Assembly: GCF_018812025.1 (NCBI RefSeq)
Contig: NC_063054.1
Span: 31,190,418-31,254,417, forward strand
Reading direction: 5' to 3'
DNA: 64,000 nucleotides
Origin: Megalobrama amblycephala
Lineage: Eukaryota; Chordata; Actinopteri; Cypriniformes; Xenocyprididae
Below the pieces are notes generated by a model. The model made no database searches. It saw nothing but the letters and a program-made list of their open reading frames with translations, and had not been told where the DNA came from. Each line of letters opens with the position of its first letter. Within the stretch, counting starts at the first letter, position 1. Below, one piece after another: positions 11,116 through 34,000 of this stretch. The position numbers were made by a program, and so were the translations under genes.

Positions 11116-14100
11116 ATGACTGATGTGGAACCTGTTGTCACTGACTTTGCAGCCACGGGCAGGACTGGCCGGCGGAATGCATTGCCAGATATTCTAGGTT
11201 CCACGGCTGGTCCTGGAGCTGCCGACCTACCTGATAAACTAGCCGAGCTTTCAGTAGGAGGTACTGTATGTTGTCCTGCAATGTTTTTTCTGTTCAACTG
11301 AGTTTGTTATTGTAACCATGTTCAGGGAAGAAGGAGGTGGCAAACGATGAACGTACAGTTTAATCACATAATAAACAAACACAACAAAATGAAATTAAGC
11401 GACAGCCCCTCATGGACAACTGCAACATATAGACATAAACCAGCAACAACAACATAAATGTCCCAGGCCTGGTCCTCTCTTGTCTTCCGCTGTCGTCACT
11501 CCTTTTATCCTTCCGGAGCTCCTCCGTGGGACTCGAGACTGGTGTGTCACGCAGGTGTCCTCATTAACATTCGCTCGCTCGGCTTCCACGACTCTGCTTC
11601 CCTTCTTCACGCCACAGTTATATGTCCATTATGCTGCATTCACGTTGTTTTTAGAGAATAATTATTAAATATTTTAAGTATTAATATTTTAAATATATAG
11701 TTTGGGGTCCGTAAGATTATTTTAAAGAAATAAATACTTTTATTCAGCAAGGATGCATTAAATTGCTCAACAGTGTAATTAAATAGTAATTAAAGTTTGC
11801 CACTTATGCAAGGAGGTTAAGAATTAACAGGGCTGGAAACTAAGTTAACTGGGCTAATTTAATCTGATATATAAAATAGGCCATGATGTTGGCAGAGTCT
11901 AGCTAAGTCCCTGTGATTGACAAAATCACCTCTCTTTAAAAGGTGCTTTTCTACAGAGAAAGAAGCACTCTCTCATCACAAATACACTTAAGTGCTTTTG
12001 AGCGATGGAGCTGTCATCACAGGGCTGGCTGAATGCCACCAGATGCTGTCAGAAAATCATTCCTTAGTCTTGGTTTCTGTGGTTGCTGGTGAAAACCTGT
12101 GATTTTCCAAAAACTAAAAAAAACAAGAGTAATATCAACAATTTAATGCTGTAGGCAAAGACCTTGAGTCAAAGCACACATTTCTGATAAATATGAATTC
12201 AAAATGATGATTGAACCTGCATCAATAATTGCCTGCAGTCAAACACTTTTGATCTGCTCTGTGTTACCCATAAGCCTCTAAGGCATCACACATGATCCTT
12301 GCAAATGATGTTCCATGAGCGGTTTGTGATGACGGTGGAGATTCTCAGCAGAAGAGTGATGAATATACGGCCTATTCCACATCATACATTATTTATCCTG
12401 TTTTATATAATAAATAGAATACTGTTTCTGAGTCAGTGTCTTAAATGGATAGTTCACCCGAAATAGGAAATCCTGTCACTGTTTACTTACCCTCATGCTT
12501 TTCCCAACCTGTATGACTTTGTTTCTGTGCCATGATAGCAATGTGCTGTATCTGGGTCCTGTTTAATAATAAAGTAAACTACCTCTTCTGCCATCTAGTG
12601 GTGATTCTTTTGATTGTTCTACAAAATAGAATTGTCTTTTAGTACAAAGCCAAGTTCAAAGGGTGAGGTCTTCCTCTCATTCATTTGAATTAAAATTGGA
12701 TGGTGATTAATACTGTCAAACTCCAAAAAAAGAACAAAAATCCTCATAAAAGTAGTTTATACCAGTAGTATATATTAAAATTGTATTACAAAATGCTAGG
12801 GGTTAAAAAAAAAATAGGAAAAAATAAATAAATACTGAAACTGACATAATGCTGCTCTTTCTAAAGACTGATCTGAAATTATGAGAATTATTTTATTATA
12901 CAGTCAACATTTTATGTTTTTTTATGTCATTTTATGTCAATAATTGAAAATGAATGTTCTCCAGGTAATATTGTACACATTTATAATATATACAGTACAG
13001 TCCAAAAGTTTGGAACCACTAAGATTTTTAATGTTTTTAAAAGAAGTTTCGTCTGCTCACCAAGGCTACATTTATTTAATTAAAAATACAGTAAAAAACA
13101 GTAATATTGTGAAATATTATTACAATTTAAAATAACTGTGTACTATTTAAATATATTTGACAAAGTAATTTATTCCTGTGATGCAAAGCTGAATTTTCAG
13201 CATCATTACTCCAGTCTTCAGTGTCACATGATCCTTCAGAAATCATTCTAATATGCTGATTTGCTGCTCAATAAACATTTATGATTATTTTCAATGTCGA
13301 AAACAGTTGTGTACTTTTTTTTTCAGGATTCCTTGATGAATAGAAAGTTCAAAAGAACAGCATTTATCTGAAATACAAAGCTTCTGTAGCATTATACACT
13401 ACCGTTCAAAAGTTTGGGGTCAGTAAGAATTTTTATTTTTATTTTTTTGAAAAGAAATTAAAGAAATGAATACTTTTATTCAGCAAGGATGCATTAAATC
13501 AATCAAAAGTGGCAGTAAAGACATTTATAATGTTACAAAAGATTAGATTTCAGATAAACACCGTTCTTTTGAACTTTCTATTCATCAAATAATCCTGAAA
13601 AAAAATATTGTACACAAATATTTTGTACAATTGTACACATTAAATGTTTCTTGAGCAGCAGATCAGCATATTAGAATGATTTCTGAAGGATCATGTGACA
13701 CTGAAGACTGGAGTAATGATGCTGAAAATTCAGCTTTGCATCACAGGAATAAATTACTATAGAAAACAGTTATTTTAAATTGTAATAATATTTCACAATA
13801 TTACTGTTTTTACTGTATTTTTAATTAAATAAATGTAGCCTTGGTGAGCAGACGAAACTTCTTTTAAAAACATTAAAAATCTTAGTGGTTCCAAACTTTT
13901 GGACTGTACTGTATATATATATATTAAAAGGGTCTTTAAACTTGACTTTGGCAAGGGGACTGGGGCATCAAAATACAACTTGTGCAGAATGTGCACTATA
14001 TAAGGCTTCTAAAGCCAAATGGTAGCTTTGTGTGGGGAACAGACTGAAATTTCTCTTTTTTCTTCTCAACCGAAGCTCTGAAATCTCATTCACGCGTGTG

Positions 14101-15182
14101 TTAAAATTTAAAAATGGTGCTATTAGATCACAGGTCTGATGACACTAATGCCAAATGCCTTTGGTTCTGGCATGTCATGTGATCAGTTGACATAGAAGAC
14201 ATAGCCAGAAATGGGATTTGGAAGCTACAGTACAGGGAAGATTATCAGTGGAAAAACTACTTAAAGGGTTAGTTCACCCAAAAAGGGAAATCACCCCATG
14301 ATAAAAGCCAACCAAGGTGTACATGACTATCTTCTTTCAGACGAACACAATTGGAGATATATTTAAAAATATCCTCGTTCTTCCTAGCTTTATAATGGTA
14401 GTGAATGGGGGGCCCAATTTTGTAGCCAAAAAAAGTGCATCCATCCATTGTAAAAGTACTCCACACGGCCCCAGGGGGTTAATAAAGGCCTTCTGAAGTC
14501 AAGCAATGTTTTTTTTTTTTTTTTTTTTAAAGTCCCAGTGAAATCAAAATTGACATTTTTTTTTTTTAATGGAATATTGCAGTATTTATCATAAATAATT
14601 TATCTGTGCACATTTTAATACATGTGCCCTCGTAATCTTTAATCAAAATTTCTTCTCCTCCGTCTTCCGTCGACATCTCTTCTATTCGATGACATATTTG
14701 CCGGCGCGAGGGTGGGACAACCTGTCACTCATATGACATCACAGCAATAGCAAACCACAGCCATCCAATGGACAAAATCAAGTACCACCCTACTTTTTTT
14801 TCACTACATCACAGTAGGAAAGAAAAGACCATGAGGTAATTTTATATGAGAAAAAGAGCAAAATTTACTAAATAAGTTCTATAAACTACTTTTATAATGT
14901 TTAAGTGTTTTTTCCCCCTTTTTTTCCAGCTTGACAGTATAAATCACCATCCACTTTCCTTGTATGAATTTCTTTTGAATTTGCTTAATGTGACACTGCT
15001 AATGTTGCTCCTTACGTTTGAATTATTGGATGAACATGTCTGCTTAAAAAACAAATTCGTCGCATTTAATAAAGATTATTTATGGCCTCTGCACAGATGA
15101 TGGCGATCAGGGCGGAGAGAGTTCATCCTCGGCCGACCCACCTAAAGAAACCACAGGGGAGACAAAGACAGAGGGCTCATAA
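11116..15182 (+). CDS. pkib: cAMP-dependent protein kinase inhibitor beta (PKI)
   Basis: Two coding exons, 11116-11260 and 15097-15182, join with a phase-1 GT-AG intron to give 76 aa, the length of PKI-alpha. The protein binds the PKA catalytic subunit as a pseudosubstrate and carries it out of the nucleus. Residues 1-27 hold the N-terminal inhibitory helix and the pseudosubstrate GRTGRRNALPD, in which alanine replaces the phosphorylated serine. LPDKLAELSV near residue 38 matches the leucine-rich nuclear export signal. The acidic, serine-rich C-terminus is typical of the family. The coding exon starts at 11092 (AG at 11090-11091), and the untranslated 24 bases before ATG contain a three-codon upstream ORF (ATGATGCTATGA). 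Sequence alone fits PKI-alpha or -beta; the order with fabp7, smpdl3a and clvs2 points to pkib. The 3.8-kb intron is mostly repeats. Upstream untranslated exons were not located. Confidence 0.93.
12432..12530. mobile_element. TTAA-type MITE fragment in the pkib intron
   Basis: TTAAATGGATAGTTCACCCG followed by TTACTTACCCTCATGC: the left end of the AGTTCACCC family. No right end was found. Confidence 0.65.
12993..13911. mobile_element. Palindromic TA-flanked element, copy A
   Basis: A 919-bp element starting CAGTACAGTCCAAAAGTTTG and ending CCAAACTTTTGGACTGTACTG, with TA on both sides. Outer arms pair over ~100 bp, and second inner arms (around 13317-13375 and 13545-13605) also pair. The centre carries CACTACCGTTCAAAAGTTTG, itself a dispersed fish repeat terminus. 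No transposase ORF is present, so it is a non-autonomous, probably mariner/Tc1-type hairpin element. It lies in the pkib intron; a near-identical copy is at 44365-45303. Confidence 0.88.
14267..14510. mobile_element. TTAA-type MITE fragment in the pkib intron
   Basis: Starts TTAAAGGGTTAGTTCACCCA and includes TTCTTTCAGACGAACACAAT and GCTTTATAATGGTAGTGAAT, both shared with the palindromic MITE at 51700-52622. Only the left half is present. It is followed by a poly(T) tract and another AT-rich repeat-like stretch (14528-14890). Confidence 0.75.
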
Positions 15183-16155
15183 CTCAACACCAACAGCGCA
15201 GTGAACTGACCTCACGAGAGACTCACACATGACCTGCCTCTACTCTTGGCCCATTGACCAAACAACTGTTACACTCTGTGCTATGCAACATCAAGACCAC
15301 CTATAATTGGCATTCAGGCATGGGTCAGCAGGAAACGGCTCATTCCTATTAGAGGAACTCATCAGAAGTCATGTTTTTCAAATAGCTATGATTGTTCATT
15401 TCATATCTCGATGACTTTGACTTTTCTCCCAAAGACTCACTGTCATGATTTTCCTAATGACCGGCTGTTTTGTGTGTCTTATGAAAACAGATGTGACCTG
15501 CTTTCCCGTTTTAAAGAAACATCTTGTTAGTTTTAAGACTTTCCATAATGGCATTTTCTCTGAATGTTGACATGTAGTGGCAAAAATGTCTCTTTTTGCA
15601 CAAAAAAGTAAATACATTCCATTTGGTGATGTAAGTAAAGTTTTTTTTATCTTACAATAATTGTCTGTCCTTGTACAACACCACATCTTCTGTGTTTTGT
15701 ATTGTAAAGATATGCATTGTTAACATTCTAGCCAGAGGATAAGAAACAGTGCTGAATAACACGGAATATGATATTTTCTTCTTGTAAATACAGAATTGTA
15801 CATTATATTTGCTAGTTTTGTTTTAAAGCCTTCCTTTGTGTGCTGTCAGTGTTGAGCTGGAATTGGATTGTTAGCTGTCTGATGTATCGCTGCAAACATG
15901 TAATTCGGACGTCATCTTAAGTGCTCGTCTCAGATATTTCTTTACTGTTGTCAATGGCAATGGAAAAAATATGATTGTGGAGGCGTGCTGTTCTTCCTCT
16001 CTTTCATCTTTTCGTCAAGCTTCTGTCGGATTTGCATTTTATTTCATTTTTTTACCTGCCCATAAATCTTGTGTTATTTTGTCTGTTGTAAGCTACATAT
16101 AAAATGCCATTATGCTATGTTTCAAAATTACAATAAACCCCGTGCTTAGTTTTGG
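15183..16155 (+). terminator. pkib: pkib 3' UTR and poly(A) signal
   Basis: Sequence after the pkib stop codon runs about 950 bp to a canonical AATAAA at 16132-16137, followed by the GT/T-rich downstream element TTAGTTTTGGTAGTTTTC. No other signal competes nearby. Length and position fit a vertebrate 3' UTR; the exact cleavage site is inferred. Confidence 0.65.
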
Positions 16156-16530
16156 TAGTTTTCATTTTTTTGGAATCAGAGGTGGTGATTCATGTAACCA
16201 GCAGAGGACACCAAAGGTAACTTTAATAATGTGTAGACACAAAAAAATGTCACCATATCCCATTTGAAAAAACAAAAACAAAACATAATATCATTACAAA
16301 ACAAAACAAGTTTAAAAACTAGCAGAAATATCTAACATATGTGCAATATGTACATTTTTGTCGCTGTTAACTGAACTAAAATCATTTGGTTTTGTCTACT
16401 AACTAGCATTGTAGATGTAAAATGTTGAGAATAAATATCAATACATCTAGAATATAGTGTATATGTATTTATATAGTTTATAAAAACTTTTACAAACGCA
16501 ACAGTCAATCAAATGTTTGACTTTTGACTA

Positions 16531-16605
16531 ACAGCCAATAGGAATGCTGACTCCTCCCACTCCTGTTTAATCATTTTCATGCAGTTGAAAAAAACTATTT
16601 AAGAT
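16531..16605 (+). promoter_or_regulatory. fabp7: fabp7 core promoter (CCAAT and TATA-like boxes)
   Basis: CCAAT at 16535-16539, a CTCCTCCCAC GC-box-like run at 16551-16560, and a TATA-like TATTTAAG at 16596-16603. The spacing (CCAAT ~60 bp before TATA; TATA ~95 bp before the ATG) fits a standard polymerase II core promoter with a short leader starting near 16630. The initiation site is inferred from spacing only. Confidence 0.6.
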
Positions 16606-16698
16606 CCTTTGCAAAGAGAAAATGCAGCTACATTTTCTACTGAGCATTAATATAAGGTTTAGTGTTTGCTTATTGTTCAGAAAAACTTAGTTTTGAAA

Positions 16699-17751
16699 AT
16701 GGTAGATGCTTTCTGTGGCACATGGAAACTGGTCAACAGTGAGAACTTTGATGAGTATATGAAAGCTCTAGGTAAGTTTTATTATTATAAAATTTTATCA
16801 GTAATAATATAGTTTATTATTTCTGATCATCTGTATTTATTATGTTGGTAACACTTTATAATAAGGTCTCATTTGTTAACATTAGTTAATTAACTATATT
16901 TTTTACTGCATTTAGTAACCTTAATAAATTAATGTTAATGTTAGTTCACAATGCATTAATGTCAGCAGATACAATTTTAGATCTTAAAAATGTAAATGTT
17001 GAGATTAAGATTAATAAATGATGAAGTATTTTTCATTGTTAGTTCATGTAAACTAAAGTCATTTTAACAAATTTTTTACTTTTTGTAAAGTGTTACCATT
17101 ATGGTTTGACATTAGTGAGCAGATTTTACTAAATGTGATTCTTTCTAAGGTGTTGGGTTTGCAGTAAGACAAGTTGGAAATGTGACTAAGCCGACCCTCG
17201 TCATCTTGAAAGAGGGGGATAAAGTGGTAATAAAAACACAGAGTACTTTCAAGAACACTGAAATCTCATTCAAACTGGGCGAGGAGTTTGATGAGACCAC
17301 TGCAGATGACCGACACTGTAAAGTAGGTTTGAAATAAATTTTGTTTCATAACATGGTTTAATGGGAACTATTTCAAGTGGGAACAATGCATTCCCATTTC
17401 AGAGGAGATGTGTTCTGTCTGAAAGCTTTCTATCTGAGATGAAAAAACAGTAATGTGTTATTTTTACCAGTCCACGGTGGTAATGGATGGAGACCAGCTT
17501 GTTCATGTGCAGAAGTGGGATGGAAAAGAGACCACCCTTGTCCGGGAGATCAAGGACGGGAAGATGGTGATGGTAAGGCTATTTACTGTCTATTTAGTAT
17601 ATTCATACTTGGTCAACAAACTCAACTTGAGCTATATGTATATGATATTTGACATTAATAACTTGCATTATCTTGTTTGCTGATTTCAATTTTGTTTCAG
17701 AAACTCACCTTTGGGGACGTGGTGGCTGTTCGCACCTATGAAAAGGCATAA
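16699..17751 (+). CDS. fabp7: Brain-type fatty acid-binding protein 7
   Basis: Four exons at 16699-16771, 17150-17322, 17471-17572 and 17701-17751 have lengths 73, 173, 102 and 51 bp, the classic FABP gene structure, and join to 132 aa. The cytosolic protein binds long-chain polyunsaturated fatty acids in a ten-strand beta-barrel and acts mainly in radial glia. Visible family marks are the N-terminal [20 protein letters not shown], the helix-turn-helix lid ([10 protein letters not shown]), [17 protein letters not shown] in the barrel, and the C-terminal VRTYEKA whose Arg and Tyr hold the fatty acid carboxylate. It resembles the brain type most closely (FGDVVAVR...EKA tail). Teleosts usually have two copies, fabp7a and fabp7b; linkage to smpdl3a and clvs2 may favour b, but I cannot decide. 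Introns are short (378, 148, 128 bp) and intron 1 holds a MITE. Confidence 0.96.
16849..17098. mobile_element. MITE in fabp7 intron 1
   Basis: Left end GGTAACACTTTATAATAAGG and right end TTTTTGTAAAGTGTTACC are imperfect inverted complements. The inner parts are complementary too (TTAACATTAGTTAA-type blocks), so the 250-bp unit is a hairpin-forming non-autonomous DNA element, possibly hAT-like. It makes up most of the 378-bp intron. Confidence 0.78.
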
Positions 17752-17928
17752 GTTTGGGGATTAATATCAGGATTTGTTCTTCTTCACTGGGCAGCAACTG
17801 ATGTGATGTGCTTTGATGCCCTACTGAAAACACAACTTGCACTTCGTTCCTTCAAATCTATGAAAGAATGGACTACAAATATTTTTGATCATTTTTAAAA
17901 AATATGTTTCAGTCAGTATGAATCATTT

Positions 17929-17934
17929 AATAAA
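17929..17934 (+). terminator. fabp7: fabp7 poly(A) signal
   Basis: AATAAA about 180 bp after the fabp7 stop, followed by a GT-rich stretch (GACTTGTGTGTTC). This gives a short 3' UTR. The next gene's start codon is only ~350 bp further on. Confidence 0.75.
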
Positions 17935-18128
17935 TAACCAGTCAAAAATGATGACTTGTGTGTTCATTCATGAGATTAATGTACACCCTACCTATATTAA
18001 GATGGCTGACAAAAACTGAGTTCAATAGCCTACTATCATAATCGGGAACGTTGTTTTGTAATTTTACAATGCACAGTTTCTGTTGACCAAAACAATTTAT
18101 AAGTTTTTCTAAGCTATCTTTTACGTTT

Positions 18129-18286
18129 ATGCAAATATATAGGTAAGGTGATGTCCAATCAGTGATGACCAATCAGTGCACGTGACTGCAGAAGGTTGCG
18201 CAAACAAAGCGTCGAGTGAGAGTCGTTGTTTTTCCTGTTTTGGTTTACTCAAGAAGGGTTTAATGTACAAACAGGCACGCGCAGGG
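18129..18286 (+). promoter_or_regulatory. smpdl3a: smpdl3a proximal promoter
   Basis: Contains an octamer ATGCAAAT (18129-18136), two CCAAT boxes (18155-18159 and 18169-18173) created by a 14-bp tandem duplication of GATGNCCAATCAGT, and an E-box CACGTG (18179-18184) in the context CACGTGAC. CACGTGAC matches eight of ten positions of the lysosomal CLEAR element. There is no TATA box. The start site is inferred to lie between these boxes and the ATG at 18287. Confidence 0.5.
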
Positions 18287-29474
<11,188 letters not shown>

Positions 29475-29640
29475 GCTGATGTTACAGTTCTGGAGTAGAT
29501 ACTTCATTTTACTCACTTCAAACTCTCTAAAAATGGTTTTAATCTTTTTAGATTAAAAGAAATCAGGGAACTTTTTTTATGTAAAGAATAATAATAATAA
29601 TAAAACAGTGAACCTCAGAAAAACATGTCTTACTTCACCC
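29475..29640 (+). terminator. smpdl3a: smpdl3a 3' UTR and candidate poly(A) signals
   Basis: Two candidate signals follow the stop: ATTAAA at 29552-29557 and AATAAA at 29599-29604, both within 130 bp. Either would give a short 3' UTR; the sequence does not decide between them. Confidence 0.6.
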
Positions 29641-29809
29641 CAAAACCAAAGGGGGAAAAAGGAATTCAAAATGTATGTAAATAAAATGAAGCTTAATTTA
29701 AGACCATAAAAATTTTTTTTCATTTATTTTCATTATATTCATGACCATTTAACCGCATTTCCCCTTAAAAATTCTCAGTATCATGATGCATCCAGGCATT
29801 TAACATTTG

Positions 29810-29886
<77 letters not shown>
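29810..29886. repeat. (ATT)n microsatellite
   Basis: About 25 uninterrupted ATT units ending in TATCATTATTGG. Confidence 0.95.
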
Positions 29887-31044
29887 CATTATTGGTAAAT
29901 GCCACTATTTTTAATGGTGTTTTTACTGTAATATTAATACTAATTTAAACAACAAAAAAAAGGCTGTACAACAAATACTATGGTGATTAAATACTTAATT
30001 TTAAGCAAAATATAATGTATTAATTCTTATTCATTTTGTGGTGAAGCATTACATTGTTTTTGAGATTTACTGTGAAAACTGATACTGATTCTGAGGCACT
30101 TTAAACTTTTTTTTTTTTTTAATTTCTTTTAAAATGATTGTAATGCGTTTACTTTGAATCAAAAGTAATTAAAAATAAATAAATAAATAAATAAATATGC
30201 TGCTATAAATATATATGCTGCTAAAAATTAAGGAGAAAAACTTTTTATTTGATTGGACCACTCTTCTATGTGGCTGAATGTAGCCACAGTCTTCCTTGCA
30301 CAAAAAAAAAAAAGAATAAAATTTGACATTTTACAAGCTATTTATTGTTTTTGTGCTTCATTAAGTCTTTCTAATGCTGATTTTAGTTTGCTTTCATTAT
30401 TTTGAAAGTTTGTTGTGTTGTACCTGTTATATCTAGTCAATCTTTACTACACCACACTAGTTGTAAGCATGGAAACCATGCATAAAATCCAGTCCGAGCC
30501 TCCATCCCTGTGTGCCCCACTCAGAGGCCCCATACACACTTAGACCCCTTGCAGGGCTACTGTCTGCTCACTGCCTCCACTGAGGGTCTTATGAAATGTT
30601 CTCTAGTTCATTTGTCTGGACCCCCTCCTCATGCGGTCATTGGCATTCAAGCGCTACACTGCCTTTGATGACTCACAATGGTTTGTGGAAAGGATTGTGG
30701 AGCCAGAAAGTTGACACAGAGATAAAGGGGGCGCCGTGGTAACTCTGGCAGGTTGTTTTAACGACTGGCTAAGATGCCCTAATCAGCATTCATCAGTGAT
30801 CTGCCAATCGTGTTCCTCAGAGTTCCCCATAGAGACTCATCTGTAAGAGGGACGGGTCAATATTTGCCCTGCCGCACTGGTGGCGCTGAAGAAGGGATGG
30901 CTTTTTTAAGCGCAGGCCACACAGGGCTGTACCGAGGTGGGCCAGGGTTTGACAGGCACATAAATCTCAGAGAGCTTTGTCTCGCTTCTTGGTGAGCAGA
31001 AGACGTTATCCTGGAACAGAGAGTATTTCAAATGCTAGGCTTAG
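29887..31044. other. Intergenic DNA downstream of smpdl3a
   Basis: AT-rich sequence with a short (AAAT)n run near 30175. A more GC-balanced stretch at 30470-30990 has no supported coding frame; a 61-codon frame at 30810-30995 resembles nothing I know. Confidence 0.4.
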
Positions 31045-34000
31045 TTCTGTCCATAATTACTGTTTCTGTTTTTTGTTTTGTTTTTATGGTAATGGGGTTG
31101 GTACATAGTCTGGAGAGTATTTCATATGCTGGGTTCAGTTCTGTCCACAATTAGTATTTTTTTAATTATTATTATTTTATTTTATTGTGGAAAATATGGC
31201 AATGGGGTTGATACATAGTCTGAAGAGTATTTCATATGCTTGGTTCAGTTTTGTTTTTGTTTTGTGGAAAATATTATGGTAATGGGGTTGATACATAGCC
31301 TGGACCTGGAGAGTATTTCAAATGCTGGGTTCAGTTCTGTCCACAGTTGTTTTGTTTTTGTTTTTTGTTTTGTTTTTTGTTTTGTTTTATTTTGGGGGAA
31401 ATATTATGGTAATGGGGTTGATGCATAAACTGGAGAGAATTTCAAATGCTGGGTTCAGTTCTGTCCACAATTGTTTTTTGTTTTGTTTTGTTTTGGGGGA
31501 AATATTATGGTAATGGGGTTGATGCATAACCTGGAGAGAATTTCAAATGCTGGGTTCAGTTCTGTCCACAATTGTTTTTTGTTTTGTTTTGTTTTGTTTT
31601 TGTTTTGTGGAAAATATTATGGTAATGGGGTTTATACATAGCCGAGAGAGTATTTCAAATGCTGGTTTTTGTTTTGTTTTGGGGAAAAATATTATGGTAA
31701 TGGGGTTGATTCTTACCCTGGAGAGTATTTCAAATGCTGGGTTCAGTTCTATCCACAGTTGTTTTGTTTTTGTTTTTTGTTTTGTTTTATTTTGGGGGAA
31801 ATATTATGGTAATTGAGTTGATGCATAACCTGGAGAGAATTTCAAATGCTGGGTTCAGTTCTCTCCACAATTGTTTTTGTTTTTTGTTTTGTTTTGGGGG
31901 AAATATTATGGTAATGGGGTTGATGCATAACCTGGAGAGAATTTCAAATGCTGGGTTCAGTTCTGTCCACAATTGTTTTTTGTTTTGTTTTGTTTTGTTT
32001 TTGTTTTGTGGAAAATATTATGGTAATGGGGTTTATACATAGCCGAGAGAGTATTTCAAATGCTGGTTTTTGTTTTGTTTTGGGGAAAAATATTATGGTA
32101 ATGGGGTTGATTCTTACCCTGGAGAGTATTTCAAATGCTGGGTTCAGTTCTATCCACAGTTGTTTTGTTTTTGTTTTTTGTTTTGTTTTATTTTGGGGGA
32201 AATATTATGGTAATTGAGTTGATGCATAACCTGGAGAGAATTTCAAATGCTGGGTTCAGTTCTCTCCACAATTGTTTTTTGTTTTTTGTTTTGTTTTGGG
32301 GGAAATATTATGGTAATGGGGTTGATGCATAACCTGGAGAGAATTTCAAATGCTGGGTTCAGTTCTGTCCACAATTGTTTTTTGTTTTGTTTTGTTTTGT
32401 TTTTGTTTTGTGGAAAATATTATGGTAATGGGGTTTATACATAGCCGAGAGAGTATTTCAAATGCTGGTTTTTGTTTTGTTTTGGGGAAAAATATTATGG
32501 TAAATGGGTTGATTCTTACCCTGGAGAGTATTTCAAATGCTGGGTTCAGTTCTATCCACAGTTGTTTTGTTTTTGTTTTTTGTTTTGTTTTATTTTGGGG
32601 GAAATATTATGGTAATTGAGTTGATGCATAACCTGGAGAGAATTTCAAATGCTGGGTTCAGTTCTCTCCACAATTGTTTTTTGTTTTTTGTTTTGTTTTG
32701 GGGGAAATATTATGGTAATGGGGTTGATGCATAACCTGGAGAGAATTTCAAATGCTGGGTTCAGTTCTATCCACAATTGTTTTTTTTTTTGTTTTGTTTT
32801 GTTTTGTTTTGTTTTGTTTTGTTTTGTTTTGTTTTGTTTTGTTTTGTTTTGTTTTGTTTTGTTTTGTTTTGTTTTGTTTTGTTTTGTTTTGTTTTGTTTT
32901 GTTTTGTTTTGTTTTGTTTTGTTTTGTTTTGTTTTGTTTTGGGGAAATATTATGGTAATGGGGTTGATGCATAACCTGGAGAGAATTTCAAATGCTGGGT
33001 TCAGTTCTGTCCACAATTGTTTTTTGTTTTGTTTTGTTTTGTTTTGTTTTGTTTTTGTTTTGTGGAAAATATTATGGTAATGGGGTTTATACATAGCCGA
33101 GAGAGTATTTCAAATGCTGGGTTTTGTTTTGTTTTGGGGAAAAATATTATGGTAATGGGGTTGGTTCTTACCCTGGAGAGAATTTCAAATGCTGGGTTCA
33201 GTTCTCTCCACAATTGTTTTTTGTTTTTTGTTTTGTTTTGGGGGAAATATTATGGTAATGGGGTTGATGCATAACCTGGAGAGAATTTCAAATGCTGGGT
33301 TCAGTTCTGTCCACAATTGTTTTTTGTTTTGTTTTGTTTTGTTTTGTTTTGTTTTGTTTTGTTTTGTTTTGTTTTGTTTTGTTTTGTTTTGTTTTGTTTT
33401 GTTTTGTTTTGTTTTGTTTTGTTTTGTTTTGTTTTGTTTTGGGGGAAATATTATGGTAATGGGGTTGATGCATAACCTGGAGAGAATTTCAAATGCTGGG
33501 TTCAGTTCTGTCCACAATTGTTTTTTGTTTTGTTTTGTTTTGTTTTGTTTTGTTTTTGTTTTGTGGAAAATATTATGGTAATGGGGTTTATACATAGCCG
33601 AGAGAGTATTTCAAATGCTGGGTTTTGTTTTGTTTTGGGGAAAAATATTATGGTAATGGGGTTGGTTCTTACCCTGGAGAGTATTTCAAATGCTGGGTTC
33701 AGTTCTATCCACAGTTGTTTTGTTTTTGATTTTTGTTTTGTTTTATTTTGGGGGAAATATTATGGTAATTGAGTTGATGCATAACCTGGAGAGAATTTCA
33801 AATGCTGGGTTCAGTTCTCTCCACAATTGTTTTTTGTTTTATTTTGTTTTGTTTTGGGGGGAAAATATTATGGTAATGGGGTTGATTCTTAGCTTGGAGA
33901 GTATTTCAAATGCTGGGTTCAGTTCTATCCACAGTTGTTTTGTTTTTGTTTTGGGGGAAATATTATGGTAATGGGGTTGATAAATAACCTGGCGAGTATT

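Noticed and set aside
32645..33595. Phe/Cys/Leu- and Lys/Asn/Gln-rich ORFs
   Set aside because: They are translations of (TTTTG)n and satellite monomers, not genes.
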